Below, piece after piece: positions 1 through 8,910 of a stretch of 64,000 nt of DNA. The DNA is from Halanaeroarchaeum sp. HSR-CO (GTDB taxonomy: Archaea > Halobacteriota > Halobacteria > Halobacteriales > Halobacteriaceae), in contig NZ_CP087724.1 in the NCBI RefSeq assembly GCF_024972755.1, forward strand, positions 1,674,001 through 1,738,000, given 5' to 3'. A program made the position numbers and the translations under genes. The notes beneath the pieces are model-generated. The model saw only the letters and a program-made list of their open reading frames with translations, searched no databases and was not told where the DNA came from. How positions within the stretch are numbered: position 1 is the stretch's first letter; every line of letters starts with the position of its first letter.

Positions 1-1
1 C

Positions 2-496
2 ATCGGCGGCGTCAAGGTCGGCGTCGAGGACGAGGACGTCGAGGACGCCTTCGAGGACCTCGTAACCCGCGCTCGCAACTACCAGCCCGACGCGACCATC
101 CTGGGGGTGCAGGTCCAGGAAATGGTCGATCTCGACTCGGGTACAGAGACCATCCTCGGAATGAACCGGGACCCACAGTTCGGGCCGCTGATGCTGTTCG
201 GTCTCGGCGGGATCTTCGTCGAGATCCTCGAGGATACCACCGTCAGGGTGGCTCCCGTCAGCGAACGGGAGTCCGAAGAGATGATCGACGAGATCCAGTC
301 CGCGCCCCTGCTGCGGGGTGCCCGAGGCCGCGACCCGGTCGACGAGGACGCGGTCGTCGAGAGCGTCCAGCGCCTCTCGCAACTCGTCACCGACTTCCCG
401 GCCATCCTCGAACTCGACATCAACCCGCTCGTCGCGACCCCGGACGGCGTACAGGCTGTGGACATCCGACTCACCGTTGACCCCGACCAGCTATGA
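2..496 (+). CDS. acd: ADP-forming acetyl-CoA synthetase, C-terminal part (5' end outside window)
   Basis: This is the last 164 codons of an ATP-grasp protein that runs in from the left edge. Visible family marks are the segment around PQFGPLMLFGLGGIFVEILED, of which only the central part is quoted here as FGLGGIFVEIL, and the closing ELDINPLV motif near the C-terminus, both typical of the ATP-grasp (beta) part of ADP-forming acyl-CoA synthetases. The enzyme converts acetyl-CoA, ADP and phosphate to acetate, ATP and CoA, the usual route of acetate formation in haloarchaea. Its stop codon overlaps the start of the next gene (ATGA), so the two are probably co-translated. The N-terminal CoA-ligase half cannot be seen. 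Confidence 0.9.
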   Translation: MGGVKVGVEDEDVEDAFEDLVTRARNYQPDATILGVQVQEMVDLDSGTETILGMNRDPQFGPLMLFGLGGIFVEILEDTTVRVAPVSERESEEMIDEIQSAPLLRGARGRDPVDEDAVVESVQRLSQLVTDFPAILELDINPLVATPDGVQAVDIRLTVDPDQL

Positions 497-1548
497 ACAC
501 GTTACTCGTCGCTTCCACGGAGGAAAGTACAGGCAAGACGGCCCTGGCGCTCTCGCTCGGCCAGCTCGCACAGGAGCGAGGCGCCTCGGTCGGCTACATG
601 AAACCAAAGGGAACCAGACTACAGAGCAACGTCGGCAAGACCCTCGACGCGGACCCCATGCTCGCCCGCGACATCCTCGACCTCGACTCGGAGATGCACG
701 AGATGGAGCCTATCGTCTACTCGCCGACGTTCATCGAGGGCGCCATCCGCGGACAGGAGGACGCGACGGAGCTCCGCGACCGCATCGGGGAGGCCTTCGA
801 TGCCCTGTCCGAGGACCGGGACATGATGATCGTCGAAGGTGGTGGCCGGTACACCACCGGCGGCATCGTCGACCTGGCCGAAGACGACGTGGCCGAGGCC
901 ATCGATGCCGACGTCCTGCTCGTCGAACGGATCCAGACGGCGAGCGACGTCGACGAGCTCCTCGCGGCAGCCGACCGATTCGGCGACCGACTCGAGGGTG
1001 TCGTCTTCAACGCCGTCAGCGACTCGATGTACGACATGGTCGAATCGGACGTCGTCCCGTTCCTGCAGACGCGGGACGTCTCCGTTCACGGCGTCATCCC
1101 GCACGACCGCACCCTCGCCGGCGTCACGCTCTCCGACATCACCAACGAACTCGGCGGCGACATCCTGACGAACGTCGACGACGAGGTGTTCGTCGAACGC
1201 GTGCTCGTCGGGGCGATGTCCGGCGAGTCCGCGCTACGCCACTTCCGGCGCACCAAAGACGCCGCCGTGATCACCGGTGGCGACCGCTCGGACGTCCAGA
1301 CGGCGGCGCTCGAGGCGCCTGGCGTGAAAGCGCTCATCCTGACCGGCGGCATGGAACCCCCGGGAGCAGTCCTCGGCAAGGCACAGGAACGAAACGTCCC
1401 GGTGCTGGTCGTCCAGTCGGACACCCTGGCGACGGTCGAGCGCGCAGAAGAACTCATCCGCGGCGGCCGCGTCCGCGACGTTCGCACCGTCGAGACGATG
1501 TACGGCCTGTTGAACGAACACGTGGACGTCGACGCGCTGCTGGACTGA
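493..1548 (+). CDS. P-loop / DRTGG-domain protein (phosphotransacetylase N-terminal-like)
   Basis: A 351-residue cytoplasmic protein. Residues 1-210 form a BioD/CobQ-like P-loop domain with Walker A TEESTGKT (9-16) and a VEGGGRYTTGG loop near 113-123. The C-terminal third matches the DRTGG domain found between the P-loop and catalytic domains of long bacterial phosphotransacetylases. The catalytic phosphotransacetylase domain is absent, so it is not expected to make acetyl phosphate. It overlaps the preceding acetyl-CoA synthetase gene by 4 nt, which suggests a regulatory or accessory role in acetyl-CoA/acetate turnover. That role is inference; the fold assignment is firmer. Confidence 0.8.
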   Translation: MNTLLVASTEESTGKTALALSLGQLAQERGASVGYMKPKGTRLQSNVGKTLDADPMLARDILDLDSEMHEMEPIVYSPTFIEGAIRGQEDATELRDRIGEAFDALSEDRDMMIVEGGGRYTTGGIVDLAEDDVAEAIDADVLLVERIQTASDVDELLAAADRFGDRLEGVVFNAVSDSMYDMVESDVVPFLQTRDVSVHGVIPHDRTLAGVTLSDITNELGGDILTNVDDEVFVERVLVGAMSGESALRHFRRTKDAAVITGGDRSDVQTAALEAPGVKALILTGGMEPPGAVLGKAQERNVPVLVVQSDTLATVERAEELIRGGRVRDVRTVETMYGLLNEHVDVDALLD

Positions 1549-1552
1549 CGGT

Positions 1553-1951
1553 TCAGACGAGCGCTGCTGGGTCGATCCAGACGACGAATCGGTCGTCGCG
1601 TCGGATGACCCCTCGCGTTCGTTCGGAGGCCAGTGACGTGTCGACGTCCTCCGTTCGAACGTCTTCTACCTGATGGACGTCGTCGATGAGCAGGCCCGTT
1701 CCATCCTGATCCGAGAGGACCACGATTCGCCGTCCGGTACGGTCCGCGTCCAGGTCGAGCGATACCTTCGGGTCGACGACCCGGGTTGTCTCACCTCGAA
1801 GATCGACGACGCCCACGATGTGATCGTCGGCGTCGGGCACCGGGGTTATCTCTTCGGTCGCGTCGACGATCTCGTCGACGTGGGCGATGTCGATACAGTA
1901 GCGACCGTCGCCGAGCGAGAACTCGAGTACGTTTGTCGTCTCGGCCGTCAT
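1553..1951 (-). CDS. cheW: CheW-like coupling protein, stand-alone copy
   Basis: A 132-residue single-domain CheW. The conserved core ITPVPDADDHIVGVVDLRGE (about 35-54) and the C-terminal GVIRRDDRFVVWIDPAAL are typical of the family. CheW couples membrane transducers to the kinase CheA in the signalling array. This copy lies outside the main che operon at 20-27 kb and is shorter than the CheW at 26777-27352. It is convergent with the DRTGG gene, with only 4 nt between the stops. It may serve a different subset of transducers, which is inference. Confidence 0.9.
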   Translation of the reverse strand: MTAETTNVLEFSLGDGRYCIDIAHVDEIVDATEEITPVPDADDHIVGVVDLRGETTRVVDPKVSLDLDADRTGRRIVVLSDQDGTGLLIDDVHQVEDVRTEDVDTSLASERTRGVIRRDDRFVVWIDPAALV

Positions 1952-1987
1952 ACACGGGACTCATCGCCGTTTCGAATAAGCGTTTGG

Positions 1988-2359
1988 TTATTTCGAGCAG
2001 TTCCGCGGGGACCGGATCGCTCGAATGTGCACTCCGCAGATCAGCGCGGTCCCAACGAGGAACGGCGCTTCATCATCTGTCGGCGGCCGCAGGGGCTCAT
2101 CCGGGACCGTGGACTCGACGACGAAGGCAGATTCCGCCCGCCGTAACGTCCAGAACCGGCCAGATTTCGCGACGGGATGGTGATGCTCACGGGAGAGACA
2201 CCCCGCGAAGTCATCCACTCGCCCAGAACCGCTTCGAGGGGTACGACAGCTGGTCCGACGGCGTCGAAACGGGCGACCCCGTCCCGACCGCTCGCAGGCG
2301 ACGAACGTAATGACGGCATCCCGATACGTCCAGTCCGAGCACGCCGTTTCTGTGAGCAT
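1988..2359 (-). CDS. Possible small hypothetical protein
   Basis: An open frame of 123 codons fills most of the 480-bp gap between cheW and the winged-helix gene. It begins MLTETACSDWTYRDAV and has six cysteines, but no family is recognised. The middle part is Arg/Ser rich like an out-of-frame shadow, whereas both ends look more protein-like. No clear TATA box or Shine-Dalgarno was found at the right distance. It may be real, decayed, or chance. Confidence 0.22.
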   Translation of the reverse strand: MLTETACSDWTYRDAVITFVACERSGRGRPFRRRRTSCRTPRSGSGRVDDFAGCLSREHHHPVAKSGRFWTLRRAESAFVVESTVPDEPLRPPTDDEAPFLVGTALICGVHIRAIRSPRNCSK

Positions 2360-2383
2360 CCCCGTCCGATGACGGCCGAGCCC

Positions 2384-2408
2384 TGAAAAAGGTCGATACT
2401 CTTTTTCA
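2384..2408. promoter_or_regulatory. Inverted repeat, candidate operator of the winged-helix gene
   Basis: TGAAAAAG and CTTTTTCA form a perfect 8-bp inverted repeat with a 9-bp spacer. Its centre is about 36 nt before the ATG at 2432, where an archaeal promoter and its repressor site would lie. Small haloarchaeal winged-helix proteins often bind such dyads, so autoregulation is plausible but unproven. Confidence 0.4.
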
Positions 2409-2431
2409 CCCCGGGGTCATTGTCCAACCTG

Positions 2432-2773
2432 ATGGAACCGGTTGCGGTACTGCGTGTTCTCGGCAACAAGTACAACGCCGAGATTCTTCGGGCCACGCAC
2501 ACGCCGAAATCGGCGCAAGAACTCTCAAACGAGCTAGATATTCCGATCGCCACGTCCTATCGCCGCATCGAGGAACTGGTCGAAAACGACCTGTTGGCCC
2601 TCGAAGGGAAGGAACTCTCGGAGGAGGGGCGGCGGACGAAGGTCTACAGACGACGGGTCGACGAGATATCCGTGCAGTTCGGAACGCAGTCCGTCGAACT
2701 CGACTTCAAAGAGCGCACGGAAGCGAAGAACAACCTCGTCGACGTGTGGTCGGATCTCCGTCGCGACGGGTGA
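2432..2773 (+). CDS. Winged helix-turn-helix transcriptional regulator
   Basis: A 113-residue ArsR-like DNA-binding protein. The HTH lies at about residues 24-55 ([20 protein letters not shown]), followed by a wing region ([19 protein letters not shown]) and a short helical tail that could dimerise. ATG at 2432 is chosen because the family normally starts just before the first helix; an in-frame TTG at 2420 is an alternative. It sits between a cheW and the archaellum block and is followed, after a transposase relic, by a DUF7521-type membrane protein. HTH genes and such small membrane proteins are often neighbours in haloarchaea. Confidence 0.85.
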   Translation: MEPVAVLRVLGNKYNAEILRATHTPKSAQELSNELDIPIATSYRRIEELVENDLLALEGKELSEEGRRTKVYRRRVDEISVQFGTQSVELDFKERTEAKNNLVDVWSDLRRDG

Positions 2774-2778
2774 GCTAC

Positions 2779-3126
2779 CCACGACGCGCCAGTGCGCTCG
2801 CGGATGGACGTCAAGTCCACGAACGGTATCACCGAACAGGCGTAGTCACGAGCTTCAGCTACCCACTCCTTCGAGATGCGGCGAAGCGTCATTCTGATGC
2901 GGCCTTCCTCTTTCCGACCGACCGCCGGTATATTCTCGTGTACCCACCGCGTCCCGGGTTCCTGTAGGTCGTCACGCCGCTTCTCGTATTCGCGCCGCCA
3001 GTGGTCGAACTCGTCGCCAGTCCAGAACGTGCCTGTCGAAGCAACGGCGAGGTTGTTCACGCCGAGGTCACCGCCAAGCACCGTTCCGTGCGTGGTCGTT
3101 GCCTGGGCCGGCGTGTCAGACCCCAT
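2779..3126 (-). pseudogene. TnpB (IS200/IS605, IS1341-type) transposase relic
   Basis: Translation of about 116 codons matches the C-terminal RuvC half of Tnp[19 protein letters not shown] keeps the first catalytic aspartate, then come [16 protein letters not shown] and [17 protein letters not shown]. The RuvC-II motif reads [13 protein letters not shown], where the family has FEDLT, so the catalytic glutamate is replaced by valine. Homology stops abruptly after GASW, 6 nt from the stop of the winged-helix gene, so the zinc-finger end is lost. The N-terminal half is also missing. It is an inactive fragment. An ATG at 3126 opens the frame, but translation is not implied. Confidence 0.85.
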
Positions 3127-3142
3127 TTCCCCCGTGCAGTGG

Positions 3143-3156
3143 ACGGCTAAAGCCGT
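3143..3156. repeat. Palindrome typical of IS1341-type element ends
   Basis: ACGGCTAAAGCCGT is a perfect 14-bp palindrome followed by GGGGTTTCTCGTGCG. Subterminal hairpins of this form mark the ends of haloarchaeal IS200/IS605-group elements. It lies just upstream of the TnpB relic, so the element seems to have lost its internal 5' tnpB half and its far end. The stretch 3157-3248 otherwise holds only AT-rich promoter-like sequence. Confidence 0.55.
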
Positions 3157-3248
3157 GGGGTTTCTCGTGCGTTGTCTCTAATTATCCGAGATTATAATTG
3201 GCGGGGTAGATTTAAGGGCAATTCTGTGACCAGTTACGAAGAGAGCCA

Positions 3249-3530
3249 ATGCGAACCATCGAGATGTTGTACGTGGTGTTCAGCCTGACCCTGACGGTCG
3301 CCGGCCTCTCGATGGTTGGCTTCGCCATTCGAGCGTACGCACAGACCACGAGACGGGCGATGTTACATCTCTCTATCGGATTCGCGCTCGTCGTCGCCGC
3401 GGCCATCGGGACGACCATCAGTGCGTTCATTACCGGATTCTCGGGGGCTCGCAGTCTCCTGACCGTCAACTACGTGATCACGACGGCGGGGTATATCTTC
3501 GTCATGTACTCCATCGTTTCACGCGGCTGA
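3249..3530 (+). CDS. Small haloarchaeal membrane protein (DUF7521-like)
   Basis: A 93-residue protein with three predicted membrane helices: residues 4-28, 38-60 and 70-90. The pattern MRTIEMLYVVFSLTLTVAGL and a short charged loop (RAYAQTTRR) match small membrane proteins that haloarchaea place beside winged-helix regulators. The function is unknown. A TATA-like tttaag lies about 37 nt upstream. The stop is directly followed by the convergent stop of the MinD-like gene. Confidence 0.7.
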   Translation: MRTIEMLYVVFSLTLTVAGLSMVGFAIRAYAQTTRRAMLHLSIGFALVVAAAIGTTISAFITGFSGARSLLTVNYVITTAGYIFVMYSIVSRG

Positions 3531-4472
3531 TCAAGACAGCCGGGACCAGACCCTATCGAGGAGCCGTACCCGTTCTTTCGTCGCCGTCTCCCCATCATCG
3601 AGACCCGCTTCCGCGATAAGTTCCTCCAGTGGGACCTCGACGACAGTTTCGTCGTCGGGACCGTCTGTCTCCGCCGCCGTACCGCTGGCCGGGTCGACCC
3701 ATTCGAAGCCGGCACCCGATTCGCCTGGCGATTCGATATCGAAATCGAGCAGCGATGTCAATCGGGTTGCCAGTCGATCGTAGGCTTTCGACGCGGGAGC
3801 CGCGGGGGCCGACATGACGACAGGAACGCCACCGCGGATACTCCGGTGGACGGCACGGTCGTACGGGACGCTCACGGTGACGGCGTCCGTCGTCCCGAGG
3901 GCGGTGGCGATACCCTCGACGTCGTCGAACGAACCGTCGCCCGTGCGCGTGAAGACCGCGCCGACGACGGGGACGTCGAGTCGATCGACGAGTTCGCCGG
4001 TCTTGGCCGCGTCTGTCAACGAGGCCAGCTCCGCCGTCGTGACCAGGACGGCGCCGTCCGCTGCGCTGAGCGTGACGCCCACCTCGTGGCTGAGGCCCGC
4101 CCCGGCGTCCAGGAGGACCACGTCGAAATCCACTTTGAGTGTCTCGACCACGTCCTCGATCGCCGCAGTATCGAGTGACGCGAAGCTATCGAGATCCGTG
4201 GCCCCGGGGACGATCGTCAGTCCGCCTCCCTCGTGACAGGCGGATTCGATCGAGGCATTTCCTCGAAGAACGTCGTGAATCGTCGCCTCGGGGTCGGTGA
4301 GCCCCACGAAAGCACCGAGATTCGCCATCCCGAGATCGAAATCCACGATGGCGACGTCGAGACCCCTGTCCGCGAACGCCGCGCCGAGGTTGACCGCGGT
4401 CGTCGTCTTGCCGACGCCGCCCTTACCGGAGGCTATCGCGAGGGCGAACCCGCCCGAGGCGTCGTCGTCCAT
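3531..4472 (-). CDS. MinD/ParA-family ATPase
   Basis: A 313-residue P-loop ATPase with the deviant Walker A GKGGVGKTT (16-24), whose first lysine is the MinD/ParA signature. The switch region (VDFDLGMANLG) and VVLLDAGAGLSHEV (Walker B) follow. ATG at 4472 is preferred because a strong GGAGGT lies about 13 nt upstream. The C-terminal 70 residues are acidic and end in a short LLDRVWSRLS segment that may be amphipathic. It lies next to arlJ, and MinD homologues in haloarchaea position archaella and chemosensory arrays at the pole. That link is from context and known MinD4 biology, not shown here. Confidence 0.88.
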   Translation of the reverse strand: MDDDASGGFALAIASGKGGVGKTTTAVNLGAAFADRGLDVAIVDFDLGMANLGAFVGLTDPEATIHDVLRGNASIESACHEGGGLTIVPGATDLDSFASLDTAAIEDVVETLKVDFDVVLLDAGAGLSHEVGVTLSAADGAVLVTTAELASLTDAAKTGELVDRLDVPVVGAVFTRTGDGSFDDVEGIATALGTTDAVTVSVPYDRAVHRSIRGGVPVVMSAPAAPASKAYDRLATRLTSLLDFDIESPGESGAGFEWVDPASGTAAETDGPDDETVVEVPLEELIAEAGLDDGETATKERVRLLDRVWSRLS

Positions 4473-4516
4473 CTGTCGTCTGCTTACCTCCTTTGGTACA
4501 TAAGTGTGGCCCACGC

Positions 4517-6256
4517 CTACACCGAGAGCAACATCGAGACCAGTTCGAGCGTCATCGACCCGATGACCGCAGTGATCCAGGTGAGGACGACGAAGTGCAG
4601 ATACGAATTGACCTTGTGACCCCCGTCCACGACGCGGATGATGAGCGACGAGAGCACGGCGTTGACCAGCACCGTCACCGTGAGCAGGTACTCGATAACG
4701 TCCACGTCGTACACCTGGGTGTTGATCAGGCTCTCGAAGTTGAACTGTCCCGTCGACTCGATCCCCATCGACATTCCGGCGAGCACCTCGACGATGCCGA
4801 GGCCGATGAAGAATGCGAACGTCGCGGCGGCGGAGATACCGTACATCACCCCGATGAGCGTAGTGGTGGACTGATCACGGCGTTCGCGCAGCTGAAGCAC
4901 CTCACTCATGTTCTGACTGATGAGTTCGCCGAGATGCTTCGGGTCACCACCCATCTCCCGACCGATGAGATACATTTCCGAGAACTTCTGGATGAGATAG
5001 GAGTGGGCGTCGGCCGTGAAGAATCGCCAGGCGTCGGGGCCGGACAGTCGCATGTTGAGTCGCTTGTACAGGTCGTCGATGTTCTCGGTGAGGGGTCCGA
5101 AGTCCTTTCGCCTGAGTCGTGAGAGGACCTTCGTCGTGGTGGTCTGCTGGGCCGTCTCGCTTGACCCCAGCGCACGGATGAAGCTGACGAACTCGTCGTC
5201 GCGGCCCTTCACGTCTACCTCTGCATTCCGGGCAATGAGTCCGGGGATGATGAGTGGGGTCGTCGGCACCGCCGCATAGATCGGCAACGGAACCGACTGG
5301 GGGTCGATTCGCGTCATCCCGAGCATGACCGCCAGCGTCCCGGTGATGACGGCGATAGAGAGCACGACACCGACGGCCGTACCGACCTGCAGTTTTCGTT
5401 CGATGGTGGTGGTCCGATCGGTCGGGAAATACCAGATGGGGTCACTCGGCGCAACCGTGTAGATGGCATAGAGGAACCCGATCTGAATGAAGGTGTACAT
5501 CACGACGACGGCAGCCACTGTCAGCGTCGGATTCGTTCCCGAGAGGATCGGCAAGACGGTCGCGAACACGAGCGCGAACGTCACCGAGAGGACCATCGAC
5601 ATGTAGAGGTCCTTCATCACCTCCAGGTTCTCGAGTTGGCCTTCGTAGATCGTCGTGTAGTTGCGGATGATGGCCGATTGCTCGCTCACCAGATAACTCG
5701 AGAGACTCTCGCCGGCGTTGATAGTATAGGCGAGTCGATCGAAGAAATCGGAGACCGGATCGCTGGGTACCTTCTTCGCCCGCATCCGGCACGCGTCGTC
5801 GAGGCTCTGGTTCCAGGTGTCAACCAGCTGTACGATTCGTCGGGTCTCCTCCGCCAGCGGACCGTACTCCGCTTCCGAAGAGATGCGACGGAAGACCTCC
5901 ACGCGGTCGATGTTGGTGGTCGAGAGGACGGTCATGTGCGTGACGTAGAGGTGAAATACCTCCTCCATTCGCTTCCGGCGCTGGTCCTGTTTTATTTTGG
6001 GATACAGCAGGGCAGACCCGAAGACGAGCACCCCCAGCAACGGCATCGGCATCCGTACTGCCCCTGGGAGATCCAAAACGAGTGCCGCAACGAAAGACAG
6101 CATCGCGACGATGACCGCCGGAATGACGATGACGAGGAGATACCGCGGAATCGACATCTCCATGTCGATGTACGACTGCCGGATCGACGCGAGTAACGAG
6201 ACGATGTCGATGTTCTCGAGCGAGTTATCGGTGGCGGCGTCCGATTCCGTCGCCAT
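4517..6256 (-). CDS. arlJ: Archaellum platform protein ArlJ (FlaJ)
   Basis: A 579-residue polytopic membrane protein of the GspF/TadC-like FlaJ family, with about nine membrane helices. A cytoplasmic stretch near 130-220 precedes two helices at about 225-280, and a second cytoplasmic part contains DEFVSFIRALGSSETAQQ. It forms the membrane platform that the ATPase ArlI acts on during archaellum assembly and rotation. ATG at 6256 starts 1 nt after the arlI stop; the open frame extends further upstream only as a shadow of arlI. Last gene of the arl operon. Confidence 0.95.
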   Translation of the reverse strand: MATESDAATDNSLENIDIVSLLASIRQSYIDMEMSIPRYLLVIVIPAVIVAMLSFVAALVLDLPGAVRMPMPLLGVLVFGSALLYPKIKQDQRRKRMEEVFHLYVTHMTVLSTTNIDRVEVFRRISSEAEYGPLAEETRRIVQLVDTWNQSLDDACRMRAKKVPSDPVSDFFDRLAYTINAGESLSSYLVSEQSAIIRNYTTIYEGQLENLEVMKDLYMSMVLSVTFALVFATVLPILSGTNPTLTVAAVVVMYTFIQIGFLYAIYTVAPSDPIWYFPTDRTTTIERKLQVGTAVGVVLSIAVITGTLAVMLGMTRIDPQSVPLPIYAAVPTTPLIIPGLIARNAEVDVKGRDDEFVSFIRALGSSETAQQTTTTKVLSRLRRKDFGPLTENIDDLYKRLNMRLSGPDAWRFFTADAHSYLIQKFSEMYLIGREMGGDPKHLGELISQNMSEVLQLRERRDQSTTTLIGVMYGISAAATFAFFIGLGIVEVLAGMSMGIESTGQFNFESLINTQVYDVDVIEYLLTVTVLVNAVLSSLIIRVVDGGHKVNSYLHFVVLTWITAVIGSMTLELVSMLLSV

Positions 6257-6257
6257 A

Positions 6258-8144
6258 TTAGAAGTCTCGGCGAGCCATCGTGAACGGGAGCCCCTCGACG
6301 CCGTCGCGCTGGAACGAGGCGACGGTATCGTTGAAGTCGTGATAGCCGATGAGGTCCTCCTGGATGATCCGCTCGATGATCTCCGTCCGGAAGTCCATCT
6401 CGTCGTAGATTTCTCGGGTATCCTCGTACCCGAGCAGCGTCGCGATCTGCTCTTCGAGAACGTAGGAGTTGTTTCGGCCCTGGAAGACGATCTCGTCCTC
6501 GACGGGGTCCCAGTAGAAGGCCTGCCGAGTGACGACCCCACCCATCTCTTTGGAGTAGCCTTCTATCTCCTGCACGCTGGTGACGCGACGAAGCACGTCG
6601 TTGCCCTGTTTGACCCGGTTCTGGAACAGCGCGACGTCCGCGTTGTCCATGAACGTCTCGGGGACGTCGATCGGTTCGCCGGTGAACCGCTGGATCATCG
6701 AGACGATGTCGCTGGCGTGGAAGGTCAGCATGACGGGGTGGCCGGTCTGGGCGGCCTGGAACGCCATCCGCCCCTCCTCCCCACGGACCTCGCCCACGAT
6801 GATGTAATCGGGACGTGATCGCAGGGCTGCCGCGACCAGATCGAACATGTCGACGTCGGCGCTGTTCTCTCCCTGTCCCTCACGCGTGAGCAGTTGCTGC
6901 CAGGTGTCGTGGGGCGGAAGGACCTCCGCGGTGTCCTCTGCGGTGTATATCTTCGAGTCCCGTGGGATGAACGCCATGATGGAGTTGAGCGTGGTCGTCT
7001 TTCCGGAGGCCGTCTCGCCGACGACGAACACCGTCTGCTCGTTCTCGAGACAGAGCCACAGGTACGCGGCGAGTTCCGGTGAGAGCGTTCCCCACTTGGT
7101 GATCTGGCCGACCGACAGGGGCACCTCGTCACCTTGACGAATGGTGAGCGACGGCCCCTTCAGACTCACGTCGTCTGAGTAGATGATGTTGATACGCGAC
7201 CCGTCGGGTAACGTCGAGTCGACGATCGGGTCGGAATCGGAGACCGGATCACCCATTCGTTCACCGATGTTGCGAAGCCAGTTGTCGAACTCCTCGGGAT
7301 CCCCGAAGTCGACCGTCGTGCGGATGAGGCCGTAGGTCCCGTGGTCGACGTACGTCTGATGGGGGCCGATGACGTGGATGTCCTCGTTGAAAGGATCGCG
7401 CATCACCGGTTCGAGTGGCCCCAGCCCCACGATGTCGCGGTTGAGACGATATCGAATCGTGTCGTAGGTCGTATCCGAAACGGGGATACGGCCGTAGCCG
7501 AACGTCCGCTCGGCAGCCTCCTGAATGACCGGTAGTTTGGCACGCATCGCCTCGACGGCCTGCTTGGGCCGCCCGGCGATCGACCGTGCGCCGTCGAGGA
7601 CGCCGCCGGTCGAGATGTCCGCCGAATCCATCGAGAGTTGTCCTCGGGAGGACCCACTGAGTTCGTTGACGAGGTCCTCGCTGGTCAGGTTCCTGATCGA
7701 CGCGACGTCCATGTTCCGGAGCCGAGAGAGGAGGTTCCCGCCGGCATCGTTGGCAGCCACCCGAATAGTGTCTTCGAGGAGTTCTTCAATCCGATCGTCG
7801 TACTCGGCTTCGGCGGTCGGCGCGGTGTGCTTGACCGACTTCTCGAGGATGCGGGTACGCACTTCGTCGAAGACTGCAGCCTCGGGTCCCGAGAGTTCCG
7901 GTTCGATAGTGTAGTACTTGGTATCCTTTCCAACGTCGCCGTAGACGTGACAGAAGATCGGACCCCCGACGTTGTAGATGACGTTCGGTTTCCGGGCCTC
8001 CCACTCGTCGGACGGTTCCTCGATGAATTCGGGAAACTCGCCGGTGAACTGCTTGAACCGCTGAAGGTACTCCCGCAGGTGGGGATGGCGACTGGCGGCC
8101 TCGCGCAGTTCGTGTCCGATCTCCCGGGTTCCGTGATCTGCCAT
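6258..8144 (-). CDS. arlI: Archaellum motor ATPase ArlI (FlaI)
   Basis: A 628-residue type II/IV secretion ATPase. Walker A is VVGETASGKTTTLNS in the second half, with Walker B IIVGEVRGEE and a His-box region TGHPVMLTFHA after it. The N-terminal 200 residues are the variable ArlI domain. It hydrolyses ATP to assemble archaellins and then to rotate the filament, working on ArlJ with ArlH. ATG at 8144 lies 4 nt past the arlH stop; the longer open frame upstream is arlH shadow. Confidence 0.96.
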   Translation of the reverse strand: MADHGTREIGHELREAASRHPHLREYLQRFKQFTGEFPEFIEEPSDEWEARKPNVIYNVGGPIFCHVYGDVGKDTKYYTIEPELSGPEAAVFDEVRTRILEKSVKHTAPTAEAEYDDRIEELLEDTIRVAANDAGGNLLSRLRNMDVASIRNLTSEDLVNELSGSSRGQLSMDSADISTGGVLDGARSIAGRPKQAVEAMRAKLPVIQEAAERTFGYGRIPVSDTTYDTIRYRLNRDIVGLGPLEPVMRDPFNEDIHVIGPHQTYVDHGTYGLIRTTVDFGDPEEFDNWLRNIGERMGDPVSDSDPIVDSTLPDGSRINIIYSDDVSLKGPSLTIRQGDEVPLSVGQITKWGTLSPELAAYLWLCLENEQTVFVVGETASGKTTTLNSIMAFIPRDSKIYTAEDTAEVLPPHDTWQQLLTREGQGENSADVDMFDLVAAALRSRPDYIIVGEVRGEEGRMAFQAAQTGHPVMLTFHASDIVSMIQRFTGEPIDVPETFMDNADVALFQNRVKQGNDVLRRVTSVQEIEGYSKEMGGVVTRQAFYWDPVEDEIVFQGRNNSYVLEEQIATLLGYEDTREIYDEMDFRTEIIERIIQEDLIGYHDFNDTVASFQRDGVEGLPFTMARRDF

Positions 8145-8148
8145 GATA

Positions 8149-8910
8149 TTATGCGACGCTCCGACTCTCGATGACGATGCCAGTGCCCGACCGCACGGAG
8201 AAGCCCACCGAGTCACCGACCTGTTCGCCCATCCCGGCGAACCGGCGGACCTGGATCGAACGGCGGACGTCGTTGCCGACCTCGGCCATCTGCAGTTCCA
8301 GGAACACGTCCGCGATGGATCTGAACGGACCGATGGCCTCCTCGTCGACGGTCGATGGGTCGACCGTCAGGACGATAACTTTCCCCTGGGTAACGATGTC
8401 CCTGAAAAAGGAGATGATCTCGAGAGCGGCCTGGCGTTCTTCGTTCTGTCTGACGAGCGCTTCGAAGTTCGGATCGTTCCGCAGGATGGCGTCGAACGTG
8501 TCGATGACGATGACGTCGCCGTCCCACATCGCTTCGGCCTCCATCAGTCGTTTGAGGAGCTTCTTCCGGTCGGTGTTGTCGTCGCCACCCCGGAGTGCGC
8601 TCCCGCCGGTATCGACGTCGGCGTGCAAGAAGAGCAACCGTTCGTCCAGGAGGTGCTCTTCGACGCCGTAATCCAGCGAATGCATCTGGTCGATGAATCC
8701 ACGAACCGTGAGTTCAGTCGAGAGGAGGGTAACCGAAGCGCCCTGGTCACAGAGGCCGAAGGAGAACCGCTGGCTCAGCGCGCTCTTGCCCGCGCCGTAG
8801 TCACCCTCGATGAGGACGATACTGCCTTGCGGGATCCCTCCCCCCAGTTCCTTGTTGAGGCGATCCCGTTCTTCCAGTCCGAGCGAGTAGAGGTTCTGTC
8901 GTTGGCTCAT
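8149..8910 (-). CDS. arlH: Archaellum motor accessory ATP-binding protein ArlH (FlaH)
   Basis: A 253-residue RecA/KaiC-like protein. Walker [10 protein letters not shown] covers residues 35-43, and the Walker B-like strand is [12 protein letters not shown]. ArlH binds ATP and interacts with ArlI to switch the motor between assembly and rotation; it docks in the ArlC/D/E cytoplasmic ring. It overlaps arlG by 4 nt (ATGA), in keeping with tight co-translation. Confidence 0.95.
   Translation of the reverse strand: MSQRQNLYSLGLEERDRLNKELGGGIPQGSIVLIEGDYGAGKSALSQRFSFGLCDQGASVTLLSTELTVRGFIDQMHSLDYGVEEHLLDERLLFLHADVDTGGSALRGGDDNTDRKKLLKRLMEAEAMWDGDVIVIDTFDAILRNDPNFEALVRQNEERQAALEIISFFRDIVTQGKVIVLTVDPSTVDEEAIGPFRSIADVFLELQMAEVGNDVRRSIQVRRFAGMGEQVGDSVGFSVRSGTGIVIESRSVA

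Noticed and set aside
318-1673. Long plus-strand open frame of about 450 codons overlapping the acd end and the DRTGG gene
   Set aside because: It is extremely rich in Arg, Pro and Ser, as expected for the wrong frame of a GC-rich gene, and lies across two well-supported genes in another frame.
2644-2778. Extension of the TnpB relic frame over the winged-helix gene
   Set aside because: Similarity to TnpB ends at about 2779; the rest is the antisense of the regulator gene.
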